Positions 1 through 9,350 of a DNA stretch of 64,000 nucleotides are shown piece by piece; within the stretch, counting starts at the first letter, position 1, and every line of letters begins with the position of its first letter. This DNA is from Flavobacteriales bacterium (GTDB lineage Bacteria > Bacteroidota > Bacteroidia > Flavobacteriales_F > PHOS-HE28), in assembly GCA_016704485.1 (NCBI GenBank), contig JADJAA010000002.1, positions 868,001 through 932,000 on the forward strand, written 5' to 3'. A model generated the notes under the pieces. That model saw nothing but the letters and a program-made list of their open reading frames with translations, had not been told where the DNA came from and searched no databases. Position numbers and translations under genes: made by a program.

Positions 1-741
1 ACCGGGCTTGGTCTTGGCAAGTGCATCCTTGCTTTGACCATGCAGGCTCATTACATTGATGTATGCGTACAATTCCTCCACATCGAAAGGCTCCGGCAGA
101 TTGAAAGCCAGTGCCCCACCCTCTGACGTTGTAAGGTTCTTCACGGCATGAAAACTGAACCCGGTAATATCTGCTTGGGTACCAACCGGCTTCCCATCTA
201 CTCGCGCACCGAATGAATGGGCTGCATCACACAACACCAACGCTCTACCAAGTCTCATCTGCGGATTGCTACCTGCCACGCGGAGATTCACCGCTGGCGT
301 GAAATAGGCGCACATTTCTTCCGCTATGCGCTTGATCTCCTCAACCCTCGCAGGTAATCCACCGATATCAACTGGAATAATACACTTTGTCCGCTGCGTT
401 ATGGCCTTGCGCACGGCTTCTGGGTCCATGGTGAAGTCATCAAGAACATCAACCATTACAGGTTTCGCACCAACATGCATCACAATGTTCGCCGTTGCGC
501 AATAGGTGTAAGCGGGAACGATCACTTCATCACCAGGGCCTATCCCATACCAACGCAGCACCAATTCACAGGCATTGGTCCAGCTGTTCAATGCGATCAC
601 TTTCTCAGCGCCAAGGTATTTGGTAAGTTGTATTTCGAATTCCTTGGTCCTAGGCCCTGTAGTGATCCATCCGCTGCGGAGTGCATCTTCCACGGCCTTG
701 ATGGTAATATCATCTATTCTGGGGGGAGAAAACGGGATCAT
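1..741 (-). CDS. DegT/DnrJ/EryC1/StrS-family PLP aminotransferase (C-terminus beyond window)
   Basis: The first 247 residues are present; the gene runs off the window edge. The N-terminus (MIPFSPPRIDDITIKAVEDA) and the 'ALNSWTNACELVLR' and 'DEVIVPAYTYCATANI' stretches are typical of the sugar-aminotransferase family, which puts an amino group on a keto-sugar nucleotide with PLP. 'LVLCDAAHSFGA' carries the Asp that contacts PLP, and 'FSFHAVKNLTTSEGG' carries the Lys expected to form the Schiff base. The ATG overlaps the TGA of the upstream ligase gene as ATGA, which supports both the start and translational coupling. Family assignment is firm; the sugar substrate cannot be told. Its place at the end of a glycan operon suggests it makes an amino-sugar precursor. 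Confidence 0.9.
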   Translation of the reverse strand, partial: MIPFSPPRIDDITIKAVEDALRSGWITTGPRTKEFEIQLTKYLGAEKVIALNSWTNACELVLRWYGIGPGDEVIVPAYTYCATANIVMHVGAKPVMVDVLDDFTMDPEAVRKAITQRTKCIIPVDIGGLPARVEEIKRIAEEMCAYFTPAVNLRVAGSNPQMRLGRALVLCDAAHSFGARVDGKPVGTQADITGFSFHAVKNLTTSEGGALAFNLPEPFDVEELYAYINVMSLHGQSKDALAKTKPG

Positions 742-1958
742 GCGGAGACTGGTTGTCGATCGATAAGGTCGGACCGTAAAGGTCGCACTCTTTGTAACAA
801 CCCGAGCAATGCACCAAAGAACACTACGCCCGCTTGCACTTCAAGGACCGATTCCACCGCAGCGTTCACGACGAACAACATGGCAAAAACCACCAATAAC
901 AGGTCCTTTCGCCGCCATGCTAGGTAACATGGCCATATGAAAATGAGCAATGCAACAATAAGGCCCGGCCAGCCCAAGGCTACCCCACCTTGCAGGAATT
1001 GTCCGTGACTGTTCAAATTCCGCTTTTCGGCTTCCACGGCGCCTCTGGAGCGATAACAATCCATTAATGCATGCTTGATATCCCCTGTGCCGGCTCCGAA
1101 GGGTTCCTGTTGCAGACGTTCTATACTGCACAGCCAAACCACGGTGCGCATATCGCTACCATCCGTGCTGGTGTACATCGCAGGATCACCGGCGAACGCA
1201 TTCTTGATAGCATTCACACCGCTGGCCATCCGGGCTTTCACCAAAGGTCCTTGTAACCAGACCGCTCCACCGACGAGCGCTAATGCCGTACCTAATAGGA
1301 TCGATCGCGTTCTCCCTTTGATGCGCATTACTACCACGTAACAGAGGAAAACAAGCACCAAGCCAAGACCAATGATCCCGCTCTTGCTGGCAAGCATCGT
1401 TATCCATAGGAACGTTACTACGCTGAAAGCGACAGTCAGCCATCGCGGAAAGCCTGTGACCTCACCGTGCAACAACCGGTAGCCCCAATAGGCTATTATC
1501 CAACAGCCGTACCAAGACGTGTAGCTGGGATGCAGATCGAACGAGAACGTGCTTTGACTGAAACAATTGAACAATCCGGAATCGGTGTAACAGTTCCAGG
1601 CTTTCGAAAAACCCAGGATCATGGCCACCACCATACCAAGTGAAAACGCCACCATGCTCTTATGCAACAGATCAGGAACTCGTTGCACCAAAGGCCATAC
1701 CGCGAAAGGCAAAAGCACCAGTCCCAATTTGATCTGTAGGTCGAACAGCCCAAAATCGATATCCGTGGTCCATGCCATACCTACTAGATGCAGCGCATAA
1801 AACGCGAACAATGGCCAGATCAATTGCAGATCCGGAAGGGAGCGTGAGCGGATTGCCAGAACAATACCCAGGAGTAGCGCGATCGCGAGTGGTACCGGTA
1901 GCCACGCCCCGCTGATCGGCAGCAGTGTGCATACCAGCAACCAGGCCCAAAAGGCCAT
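738..1958 (-). CDS. O-antigen ligase/polymerase-like membrane protein (Wzy_C family)
   Basis: This 406-residue, very hydrophobic protein has about ten predicted membrane segments. A larger soluble loop in the second half contains 'EPFGAGTGDIKHALMDCY' and 'NSHGQFLQGGVALGWPG'. The 'N-x-H-x-x-x-L' signature in that loop is characteristic of WaaL/O-antigen ligase and related Wzy_C proteins, which transfer undecaprenyl-linked glycan to an acceptor in the inner membrane. It lies in the same minus-strand operon as a Wzm/Wzt exporter. ABC-dependent O-antigens need a ligase but no Wzy polymerase, so ligase is the more likely role. A polymerase or an exopolysaccharide role cannot be excluded. Confidence 0.8.
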   Translation of the reverse strand: MAFWAWLLVCTLLPISGAWLPVPLAIALLLGIVLAIRSRSLPDLQLIWPLFAFYALHLVGMAWTTDIDFGLFDLQIKLGLVLLPFAVWPLVQRVPDLLHKSMVAFSLGMVVAMILGFSKAWNCYTDSGLFNCFSQSTFSFDLHPSYTSWYGCWIIAYWGYRLLHGEVTGFPRWLTVAFSVVTFLWITMLASKSGIIGLGLVLVFLCYVVVMRIKGRTRSILLGTALALVGGAVWLQGPLVKARMASGVNAIKNAFAGDPAMYTSTDGSDMRTVVWLCSIERLQQEPFGAGTGDIKHALMDCYRSRGAVEAEKRNLNSHGQFLQGGVALGWPGLIVALLIFIWPCYLAWRRKDLLLVVFAMLFVVNAAVESVLEVQAGVVFFGALLGLLQRVRPLRSDLIDRQPVSA

Positions 1959-1987
1959 GGAAAAGAGTGAATCCTGTGTGAGCGTTT

Positions 1988-2953
1988 TCAGATCGATGTG
2001 TCGCTTTGGAACAGGTAACGATTCAGTTTACCGAAAGTATAACGGTATGCTTTTGCGCGCGGTTCGTTTCGAAAAAGACTTATGAACCCGAACCCTAAGA
2101 TCCGCGTGATCACCTGTATGTACACCGATCTTGCAACTACGAATGATGCGATCCCATTACGGTGCTTTCGAGTGAATTTGATCCGGCTTATCAATTGATT
2201 GCTGATCATGCGGGAAGGCTCTTTCGCTGAGCTTTGTCCACCGATATGGATGATAGGCGGCGTTCGGAATTGCCAGCAGGTTCCACCACCTCGCGTAATG
2301 CGCACGCACAGGTCCACATCTTCCATCCAGAACAGGATCGGATCCAGCCCACCTAATTCCAGAAATACCGAACGATGAAAAAGCATTGCGGCGCCTGAAA
2401 TGAAACCGACCTCACGCCCTTCCTTAGGTATTTCCATGGGATAACCGCGGCGACCGAACAACCGATGAAGGAAAACCGCTTCGAGCGCGGAATCCAGTGG
2501 TCGTGGTACTTTCCATGCACTGGTTTGTTGGCTTCCGTTCAAGTACACAAGCGTTGGGCCAGAGATCGTGGCATTGGCTAGTTCATGCGCATCAAGCCAC
2601 GTTCCGATACTGTTCGGAGTAATTACCGTATCGGAATTCAGGAGGATCAAGTACTTCCCTTTCGCACGCTCCATGCCGAGGTTGTTCGCTGCGGAGAAAC
2701 CGAGGTTCACATCACTTCGGATAAGAACAACATTGGAATGATCTGATCCAACCAGTTCTGGTGAACCATCCGAAGAGGCATTGTCGATCACGATCACTTC
2801 ATACGATCTAGTAACATGCGCTTGGATAGATGCCAGGCAATTTCCGAGAATATCCCGTGTATTGTAGCTCACCACGATGAACGATAGAACCGGAGCTATT
2901 TCGTCCTGTCCTTCGATCTCTTTGTTGGCTTGCGCTTTGTTCATTTCCTCCAC
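1988..2953 (-). CDS. GT2 glycosyltransferase (rhamnosyltransferase-like)
   Basis: This is a 321-residue GT-A fold glycosyltransferase. 'LSFIVVSYNTRDILGNCL' opens the nucleotide-binding domain, 'VIVIDNASSDGS' follows, and 'LILLNSDTVITP' supplies the metal-binding acidic motif. 'FWMEDVDLCVRITRGGG' is the ED motif typical of the WcaA/RfbF-like rhamnosyltransferase branch. A hydrophobic C-terminal segment may anchor it to the membrane. The start overlaps the end of the upstream GT2 gene by 13 bp. The sugar donor is not determinable from sequence alone. Confidence 0.88.
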   Translation of the reverse strand: MEEMNKAQANKEIEGQDEIAPVLSFIVVSYNTRDILGNCLASIQAHVTRSYEVIVIDNASSDGSPELVGSDHSNVVLIRSDVNLGFSAANNLGMERAKGKYLILLNSDTVITPNSIGTWLDAHELANATISGPTLVYLNGSQQTSAWKVPRPLDSALEAVFLHRLFGRRGYPMEIPKEGREVGFISGAAMLFHRSVFLELGGLDPILFWMEDVDLCVRITRGGGTCWQFRTPPIIHIGGQSSAKEPSRMISNQLISRIKFTRKHRNGIASFVVARSVYIQVITRILGFGFISLFRNEPRAKAYRYTFGKLNRYLFQSDTSI

Positions 2954-3873
2954 GTCCGAACGAAGATGGTCAACAACAGCCAGAACGGCAAGATCAATAG
3001 GGAGGTGATCGCCACATAAAACAAGAATGGGTATTTCCCAGTGTCATTGATGCGTATCGGTTCACGGTGTACGAAGAGCATTTGGAGTAGGAAATCACAA
3101 TACCGGACCAACAACATGATCTTGTTCTTGAATGAAAGTGGTACGGATACCCAAAGATCCTGGCGCACGGGTAATTGGTGGCTGCGCATGGCGGGTAGGT
3201 CCTTGCTTAAACTACCTTGGGTCCTACGCACACCACTGATCGCTTCGGACTTGTCCAAAAACCGGAAACGTGTTCCATGGGCTGCCATACGGAACCAGAA
3301 GTCCCAGTCCTCAATGTACCGGAATTCTTTGCGAAAACCATGGATCCGGTCCAATGCGCTACGTCGGAAAAGGGCTGTATTCAGTCGGAAAACATTGCCA
3401 TGGATCAATCGCGCGACAACGCGATCTCGCGCGCCATTCAGCTTTTCATCGGCCCGGTACTCACCTACCCGCCCACTTATGGTCGGGTCAGTGAAATGAT
3501 AGAAATCCGAATAGACCACACCCAATTCCGGCTCGCTGCGCATAGCGTCCACATGCACTTGCAACTTAAGAGGCGCAAGGAGATCATCGGCATCCAACAA
3601 TTGGATGAACTCGCCCTTGGCGCGTTGCAATCCGTGATTCCTTGCCGCAGAAACGCCGCCGTTCGCGGGCAATTGGACGTATGTGAAGCGTGGATCTCTT
3701 TCGATCAATGAAGAAACAACACTTGCCGTATTATCGGTGCTGGCATCATCAATAATGATACACTCCCAGTCCTGCATGGTTTGCGCTTGCACCGACCTCA
3801 ACGCATCAGTAATGTACCGGCCGTAATTATACGTGGCAATGATCACGGAAACGATCGGTGCAGGGCTGTTCAT
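2941..3873 (-). CDS. GT2 glycosyltransferase
   Basis: The product has 310 residues. 'VSVIIATYNYGRYITDAL' and 'CIIIDDASTDNTASVV' form the N-terminal nucleotide-binding half, 'FIQLLDADDLLAP' is the DxD-like metal site, and 'FRYIEDWDFWFRMAAHG' is the acceptor-side ED motif. A strongly hydrophobic stretch near the C-terminus (PFLFYVAITSLLILPFW) should be a membrane helix, placing the enzyme at the cytoplasmic face of the inner membrane. Its ATG overlaps the stop of the upstream GT2 gene as ATGA. The family is clear; the donor and acceptor sugars are unknown. Confidence 0.88.
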   Translation of the reverse strand: MNSPAPIVSVIIATYNYGRYITDALRSVQAQTMQDWECIIIDDASTDNTASVVSSLIERDPRFTYVQLPANGGVSAARNHGLQRAKGEFIQLLDADDLLAPLKLQVHVDAMRSEPELGVVYSDFYHFTDPTISGRVGEYRADEKLNGARDRVVARLIHGNVFRLNTALFRRSALDRIHGFRKEFRYIEDWDFWFRMAAHGTRFRFLDKSEAISGVRRTQGSLSKDLPAMRSHQLPVRQDLWVSVPLSFKNKIMLLVRYCDFLLQMLFVHREPIRINDTGKYPFLFYVAITSLLILPFWLLLTIFVRTWRK

Positions 3874-4601
3874 CTTCCGATCATGCGGTTCAATGCGGCA
3901 TAGGCATGATACACCTTGAACCAGACCTTGGGTGCGAACCGGCGTTGGATCGCTTTGCGTTCTGCGGCGACCTGAAGCTTACGGGTAGGATCAGAACTGG
4001 CACCGGTCGTATCGAATCGGCTCACGACCAGACCTGCATGTAACAGCGTAGGATCATGCTTCCAGAATAGTTCGGCGAAGAATGCATAGTCCGCCGCAAT
4101 GGGATAACGCAGATCATAACCACCCAATGCTTCCAAACGCGCTCTGCGAATGAACTGTGATTGATGCGCCACCGTTTCTTTCATCAAATAGGCCGAGGTC
4201 ATTTCGGTCGGATGATGTTTGGTCGCGTATGTTCCTGCGGCATCACTCAATTCCGCATCGCCGTAAACAATGTCAACCTGATCCGTAAGCAACGGTAGAC
4301 ATTGCTCCAGAACGGTATGCGAAGCGAACGTATCTCCTGCATTCATGAACAACACGAACGGGGTGTGAGCCATTCGCCACCCTTTATTCTGCGCATCGTA
4401 GATCCCCGCATCGGGTTCGCTTATCCATTTGGTTATGCGTTCTGCACTTTTGGTGATCAGGTCCACACTGCCATCCGAACTGGCGCCATCGATCACTACG
4501 AATTCGAATGCCCGTGAGTTTTGCCCGAATACACTGGCGAACGTGCGTTCCAGACCAGCGCGGTCATTGCGGCAAATGGTTATGATCGTGAGTTGCTCCA
4601 C
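3870..4601 (-). CDS. GT2 glycosyltransferase (WcaA-like, short form)
   Basis: The product has 243 residues. 'LTIITICRNDRAGLERTF' and 'FVVIDGASSDGSVDLI' give the GT2 nucleotide-binding motifs. 'WISEPDAGIYDAQNKGW' and 'VLFMNAGDTF' are typical of the WcaA/colanic-acid-like subgroup, where the last plays the DxD role with an N-A-G-D variant. 'YPIAADYAFFAELFWK' matches the conserved acceptor region. There is no membrane helix, so it is likely peripheral. It starts 6 bp after the GT4 gene and is coupled by ATGA to the next GT2. Confidence 0.87.
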   Translation of the reverse strand: MEQLTIITICRNDRAGLERTFASVFGQNSRAFEFVVIDGASSDGSVDLITKSAERITKWISEPDAGIYDAQNKGWRMAHTPFVLFMNAGDTFASHTVLEQCLPLLTDQVDIVYGDAELSDAAGTYATKHHPTEMTSAYLMKETVAHQSQFIRRARLEALGGYDLRYPIAADYAFFAELFWKHDPTLLHAGLVVSRFDTTGASSDPTRKLQVAAERKAIQRRFAPKVWFKVYHAYAALNRMIGR

Positions 4602-4607
4602 GTTGGA

Positions 4608-5867
4608 TCAGAACTTGTACAGCTCAGAATAGGTTCGTGCAATTTCGCGGCGATCATAGCGCGCTACAGCCGCAGCTGAAATAGCGCTTGAATTCCAAGA
4701 ACGTTGAAGCGCCTCGCGAATGGCTGCACTCAATATAGCAGGCTCGCGTTCCGTAACAAGCATGCCATTTTCCGGGTTGATCTGTTCAGGGATACCACCA
4801 ACGTTGAACGCGACCACCGGGCAGCCGCATAACAGTGCCTCACTGATCGTATTCGGTAGATTTTCCGCGGAAGAAGGAAGTACGAACACATCCGTAGCTG
4901 CGTAGTACTGGGCCAGCACCATTGGGTCTTCGATGTATCCCGTGTCGATCGTATGGTTCGATCGCGTGGATCCACCATTCTTTCCTCCAATGCGAACAAG
5001 AACCGCATCATTATGGCCGAGTTGATCGAGTGCCGCGTTGAGCAATCCTGCCCCTTTCCGCTCATTATCCACATCAAGTGAATTGAATAGGATGATCTTT
5101 TTATCCGCATGTAAGTCCAAGGCTTTGCGAGCTTCTAGCTTATCCTGGACACGAAAAACCGTGGTATCGAATCCATTCGGGATCACTTCGATCTGCCGGC
5201 TCCCAAGCATCACACTCAACTTGGCTTTATCCGCAAGCCACTTGGAAGGCGCTACCAGCCTCATATTCTGCTTCTCGACCTGATACATACCACGCTTCTT
5301 ATAGGTCCAATAATGTTGCGCAAGCGCATGGTCCTTAAGCTGCGGACACACGGGGCAATCGGACTGATAACCGAAGCATTCATCCGAATGATGGCAGCCA
5401 CCCGTGAATGGGTTCATGTCGTGCATGGTCCATATGATCGGTTTATCACAATTGCGAAAGAACTCACGATGATCGATCATTCCGTAGCTCACCCAGTGCA
5501 GGTGGACCACATCAGCTGCTTTTACCAATGGATGTTTCCATATTGGAAAGAACGAGTAGGGCAACGTAAAGATCTCCCGTTCTTCCGGCCTACCGAACAG
5601 GTTCTTATTGTCCGGAGCGTTGTGCTGGTCCCGTACAAGACCGACCACTTCGATCAACCGTCGAGCTTTGTAAGTGACACGTGCCGCAAGTGGAATAGCA
5701 AATAGCGAGAAAGGCGCAACACGGTGATGTCGTTGGATATCGTTCCGGGTCTTGTTCAACGTGAGCAGATCACTCTCAACACCTTGATCCAATAGCGCTT
5801 GATGCAATTGGATAGCGGCCATAGCGGCTCCGCCGAAATCACTGGTATTAAGGTGAACCACCTTCAT
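4608..5867 (-). CDS. GT4 glycosyltransferase
   Basis: This 419-residue GT-B enzyme begins at MKVVHLNTSDFGGAAMAA, the usual GT4 N-terminus with the glycine-rich loop. The C-terminal Rossmann domain contains 'DVFVLPSSAENLPNTISEA' followed by 'GCPVVAFNVGGIPE', the E-x7-E-like nucleotide-sugar binding region. An in-frame ATG 48 bp further upstream exists. The chosen start instead gives an ATGA overlap with the deacetylase gene upstream and fits the family's N-terminus. A cysteine-rich segment (CHHSDECFGYQSDCPVC) in the N-terminal half resembles the insert seen in some Bacteroidota GT4 enzymes. Substrate unknown. Confidence 0.9.
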   Translation of the reverse strand: MKVVHLNTSDFGGAAMAAIQLHQALLDQGVESDLLTLNKTRNDIQRHHRVAPFSLFAIPLAARVTYKARRLIEVVGLVRDQHNAPDNKNLFGRPEEREIFTLPYSFFPIWKHPLVKAADVVHLHWVSYGMIDHREFFRNCDKPIIWTMHDMNPFTGGCHHSDECFGYQSDCPVCPQLKDHALAQHYWTYKKRGMYQVEKQNMRLVAPSKWLADKAKLSVMLGSRQIEVIPNGFDTTVFRVQDKLEARKALDLHADKKIILFNSLDVDNERKGAGLLNAALDQLGHNDAVLVRIGGKNGGSTRSNHTIDTGYIEDPMVLAQYYAATDVFVLPSSAENLPNTISEALLCGCPVVAFNVGGIPEQINPENGMLVTEREPAILSAAIREALQRSWNSSAISAAAVARYDRREIARTYSELYKF

Positions 5868-6865
5868 TGCTTGCGAAATTCGGACATATTCCGAGCAAAT
5901 TCCCTCGTATCCCAATTCCGGACAAGGAAACGTGGAAATGAAAACCTCGGTGAACGTGCATGCACTCCACCCGGGAAGTTCGCTGCCACGTGATCGAAAC
6001 CCGCGTCCTTGGCGAGTCGTGTTGTCACCGGATTGAAATCCGCACCCGTTCCGAAGGGATATGAGAAATACGGAACCACATTACCCAAGAGTTTCTCCAA
6101 TTGTTGTTTCGACTGCGTGATCTCCATGCGTTGCTCATCTTCTGCTAGCCGTGCCAATGAAGGGTGTCCAACGGTATGCGCACCGATCACTACGCTGGGT
6201 GATGTTGCGAATGCACGCAATTCATCTTCCGTCATAGGCAAATGACTTTCACGTTGTCCGCTATCGTGTAAGGCGACCCGCAATTTTCCGAGCAATGCAT
6301 CGCGCTGTATGCTGGGCAAACCGCGCAGTTCTTCCAAGGATCGTTCGTAGATCACACGCAGTTCCGTTGGGCTAGGTAACGTATCCCAAAATGGTCCGAT
6401 CCGTTCAATGCTCGAGGTTAGTGTTCCCGGCATTTCAGGGTTCAACAGCAGGAGCCGTTCCAATTCGTCCCACCAGAATTCACGCTGGCTGCCGATGTAA
6501 CCACTGGCGATGTAGAACAATGCTTGAAGACCATGTTCTTCCAACAATGGTAGGGCGTAATGGTGGTTATCCGCATAGCCATCATCGAAGGTGAGCAGAA
6601 CAGCATTTTCCGGGAACTTGGTCTGATCGATCAAGTGGCGATCGAATTGCTGGACAGAAAGAACGTTGTAATTCTTTTTGAGAAATACCAAGTGATCATT
6701 GAACTTGTCGGGATCAACGGAGAGCTGTTGTGGATCGCTCTCCAGTTTGATAACGCGATGGTAGAGCAACACGGAACAATTGCCATATAAGGTTGTATTC
6801 GCGCCAGTCCTTACGCGACGCACCACCGGTCTCAACCGATCCTTCAGTTTATTGGCGAATGGCAT
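5864..6865 (-). CDS. Polysaccharide deacetylase family protein (NodB homology domain)
   Basis: This 333-residue carbohydrate esterase 4-type protein carries the expected metal-dependent motifs. 'LLTFDDGYADN' (about 90-100) holds the catalytic base and metal Asp, 'GAHTVGHPSL' has the H-x3-H metal pair, and 'YFSYPFGTG' is motif 3. Such enzymes remove N- or O-acetyl groups from glycans. No signal peptide is evident, so action on a cytoplasmic or membrane-bound intermediate is more likely than on peptidoglycan. It is coupled by ATGA to the GT4 gene downstream and overlaps the FkbM gene upstream by 17 bp, so it belongs to the glycan operon. Confidence 0.88.
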   Translation of the reverse strand: MPFANKLKDRLRPVVRRVRTGANTTLYGNCSVLLYHRVIKLESDPQQLSVDPDKFNDHLVFLKKNYNVLSVQQFDRHLIDQTKFPENAVLLTFDDGYADNHHYALPLLEEHGLQALFYIASGYIGSQREFWWDELERLLLLNPEMPGTLTSSIERIGPFWDTLPSPTELRVIYERSLEELRGLPSIQRDALLGKLRVALHDSGQRESHLPMTEDELRAFATSPSVVIGAHTVGHPSLARLAEDEQRMEITQSKQQLEKLLGNVVPYFSYPFGTGADFNPVTTRLAKDAGFDHVAANFPGGVHARSPRFSFPRFLVRNWDTREFARNMSEFRKQ

Positions 6866-7628
6866 GGATATCCAGTTGCATATCCATTTCTGCGGGCTTC
6901 ATGCCTGCGAACGGATGTTGATGCTTGGGCCCCACCCGCTCCACATAATAGCGGAAACCATTCTTCGCCAGAACGGCAAGCAGCGTGTGTAATTCCTGAT
7001 CCTGATCGCTGAACGAGTGGTATTCAACGTAGAGATATCGAATGCGCTGCAAGGCATCATCGCAATCGAGTAGCACCTTGGTCTCGGCACCCTCTATATC
7101 CACTTTCAATAGATCGATGCGCTCGTGTTGGAGCAGTAGATCCCGCAAACGTATAGTAGGGACCTTAGCACGTCCCTTCGCGTTGTGGATCGAACCGCCA
7201 TCCGCACCATCGCTACCGAACGAAACACCATCGGCATTCACCCAGACTGCTTTTTGGTGAAGGTCGATCCTTTGTAGATCATTCTGCTGCACGTTCTGTT
7301 CAAGGCACTTGAAAACTGCTGGATCAGGCTCGAAAGCGATAACGCGTGCTTGCGGATACAGCGCTTTGTAATAGATCAATGAAACGCCCACATTCGCACC
7401 ACAATCCACGATCAAGGGTTGGTCATTGGTGGCGAAGAACTTCATTCGTTCATCGGCGAAGAATTCATGGATCTGCCAAGCTACCGACAGCATATCCGTA
7501 ACCTGTAGCGTGTAGTGCCGAAAATTCACCGTTGTGGGCGTGTACCGCGGAAAAGCGTTCGCCTGATTGATCAACGCAGCCTCTTCCGTAGGCTTACCTT
7601 TGATTATGCGACTGATCAGGCTCCTCAT
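6849..7628 (-). CDS. FkbM family SAM-dependent methyltransferase
   Basis: The product has 259 residues. 'LIVDCGANVGVSLIYYKA' (about 72-89) is SAM-binding motif I, 'VIAFEPDP' is motif II, and 'IDLLKVDIEGAE' is the hallmark FkbM motif. 'YLYVEYHSF' lies in the C-terminal part. FkbM enzymes O-methylate hydroxyls, often of sugars in surface glycans. The start overlaps the stop of the upstream fusion gene as ATGA and its tail overlaps the deacetylase, so expression is coupled. The methylated position is unknown. Confidence 0.88.
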   Translation of the reverse strand: MRSLISRIIKGKPTEEAALINQANAFPRYTPTTVNFRHYTLQVTDMLSVAWQIHEFFADERMKFFATNDQPLIVDCGANVGVSLIYYKALYPQARVIAFEPDPAVFKCLEQNVQQNDLQRIDLHQKAVWVNADGVSFGSDGADGGSIHNAKGRAKVPTIRLRDLLLQHERIDLLKVDIEGAETKVLLDCDDALQRIRYLYVEYHSFSDQDQELHTLLAVLAKNGFRYYVERVGPKHQHPFAGMKPAEMDMQLDIHAIRQ

Positions 7629-9226
7629 TTCGGTTTATGCGCTACAATTCCGATCACTACCGGATGATCCGCATCCTCTTTGTTCAGAAGATCAACATCA
7701 TACTCTTCAACAGCAAATCCTTTGGCCAAGCATGCTGCGGCATACGAATTTCCGTAACTAACTACTTCCACATTCCCCTTTCCGAACACATCCTCGAACA
7801 TGCGCAAAACACTTTGTGCGGTATAACGCCAAATATCACTCGAACGATCAACATCATTGCGACTTATTGGAACTAAGCCAGCCACTGTAATGAGCGCAAC
7901 ACCACCCTTTTCCAGCGCATGATATATGCCTTGAACCGCTGCGTGATGCTCGTAGCTGAAGTTCAGCGTTCGTGTGCAGATGAATACGTCCACTTCACCT
8001 TCGGGAAGCGTTTCCGGTTTTGTGAGATCACCGATCCAAATACCATCAACAGCTTGTCCTGTACTCTTCAGAACGGTTGATCGTGATACGCTCTTACCGA
8101 GTTTCTTCGTGTACAACGGCTCTTCGACCTCCATCACACGGCCTGAGATCCGTGCATGTTGGGATCGAAGGAACGCTTCGATATAATAGCGATCCACCAG
8201 AAGGCCGAGATCAAAAACGAACTCACGACCTACTGGTTCAAACTCCAGTTGCTTCGGGCTCGGCGTTACCTGCGCTTTTCGACGAGCGTTCCATTCCTTT
8301 AAGCTCGTCGGCATTGCCCGCCAGATGCGCGTTTTCAAAGAGGTATCACTTCCTCCTTCAAAGTGTTGGCCAACAAAATAGACCCAATCATTGAAGGCTT
8401 GTTCCGATCCAATTACCTCTTGCGAAAAAATGGCCACCGGCTTTGTTGCAAGGGCCAGTCCATCATAATACGTAACATCACCTTTTTCATGGGTAGCGGA
8501 ATCACCGAAACCCCTGTTCAGAGCCATGGACATGCGCGGGAACACATTCAGTTTTCCATGTAGCACACAGCTCGCTGTCCAGCGGATGGCCCAACTATCA
8601 ATTGCTCCTTTCACTTGAGCCTTCAGCATTTCACTGAAATACTTCACGTTACCATCGCCGTCCAGGGTCTTTAGCAGATCCTTTTCCTTCAACTTGGTCA
8701 AGAGCGCGGCACCATCCTGTTCGAACAGATCCCAGCTGCGTTTCCATGTGGCCCACGCCAAGCTATCCGGATACCGGCTGAAATAGGTCTCATCCACACC
8801 TTCGGGATCTGCGTAATAATTCCATGAACCAACTGAAAAGACGTTCTCGTTGGTAGCATAGGCATTCAAAGCGCCGTTCATGAAATGCAGAAAATGCGGC
8901 GAAAGCACAGCATCATCTTCTACTACGATCACACGTCCGTATGTATTGGTAGCGTGCGTAACCCCATCGATCACGGAACGGGCCAGGCCTTTATTCTCCG
9001 GCGCTTCGATCACTTCCAACTTTCTGAAGCCCATAACGTTGTTCGCAATTGCGTGCACCTTTTCTATCCCTACGCGATCCATGTACGAAGCATTCGCTTT
9101 GGGGCCATCGCAGAACAGGATCAAGTGACTTTCTGCGGCTTCAGCATTGGTGGCAAGCGACCGTAGCATCCGCTGAAGCTCAGCCGGACGCTTGTATGCG
9201 AAAACAACGATCGGCGCCAATTCCAT
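7625..9226 (-). CDS. Bifunctional glycosyltransferase (GT2-like) / SAM methyltransferase fusion
   Basis: The 533-residue protein has two parts. Residues 1 to about 330 resemble a GT-A glycosyltransferase: 'PIVVFAYKRPAELQRML' at the start, 'ENKGLARSVIDGV' and 'VIVVEDDAVLSPHFLHFM' with an acidic metal site. Residues about 345-533 match a methyltransferase-like family often found in glycan loci: 'DRYYIEAFLRSQHARISGRV', 'VFICTRTLNFSYEH', 'ALEKGGVALITVAG' and 'DIWRYTAQSVLRMFED'. The canonical SAM loop (LEVGD-like) reads MEVEE here, so binding is plausible but not certain. It is coupled by ATGA to the FkbM gene. A 124-bp gap separates it from the exporter ATPase gene. Confidence 0.8.
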   Translation of the reverse strand: MELAPIVVFAYKRPAELQRMLRSLATNAEAAESHLILFCDGPKANASYMDRVGIEKVHAIANNVMGFRKLEVIEAPENKGLARSVIDGVTHATNTYGRVIVVEDDAVLSPHFLHFMNGALNAYATNENVFSVGSWNYYADPEGVDETYFSRYPDSLAWATWKRSWDLFEQDGAALLTKLKEKDLLKTLDGDGNVKYFSEMLKAQVKGAIDSWAIRWTASCVLHGKLNVFPRMSMALNRGFGDSATHEKGDVTYYDGLALATKPVAIFSQEVIGSEQAFNDWVYFVGQHFEGGSDTSLKTRIWRAMPTSLKEWNARRKAQVTPSPKQLEFEPVGREFVFDLGLLVDRYYIEAFLRSQHARISGRVMEVEEPLYTKKLGKSVSRSTVLKSTGQAVDGIWIGDLTKPETLPEGEVDVFICTRTLNFSYEHHAAVQGIYHALEKGGVALITVAGLVPISRNDVDRSSDIWRYTAQSVLRMFEDVFGKGNVEVVSYGNSYAAACLAKGFAVEEYDVDLLNKEDADHPVVIGIVAHKPK

Positions 9227-9350
9227 CTATCGTTTCCTATAGGTACATGTTTCTGAAAGATCACGGCCGTGAAACACTAGGGTCATGCAGGAAAGAACAG
9301 GCATCAATTGGTCCATATGATCTGGTGCGGTTCATGGCGAAGCATAACGG

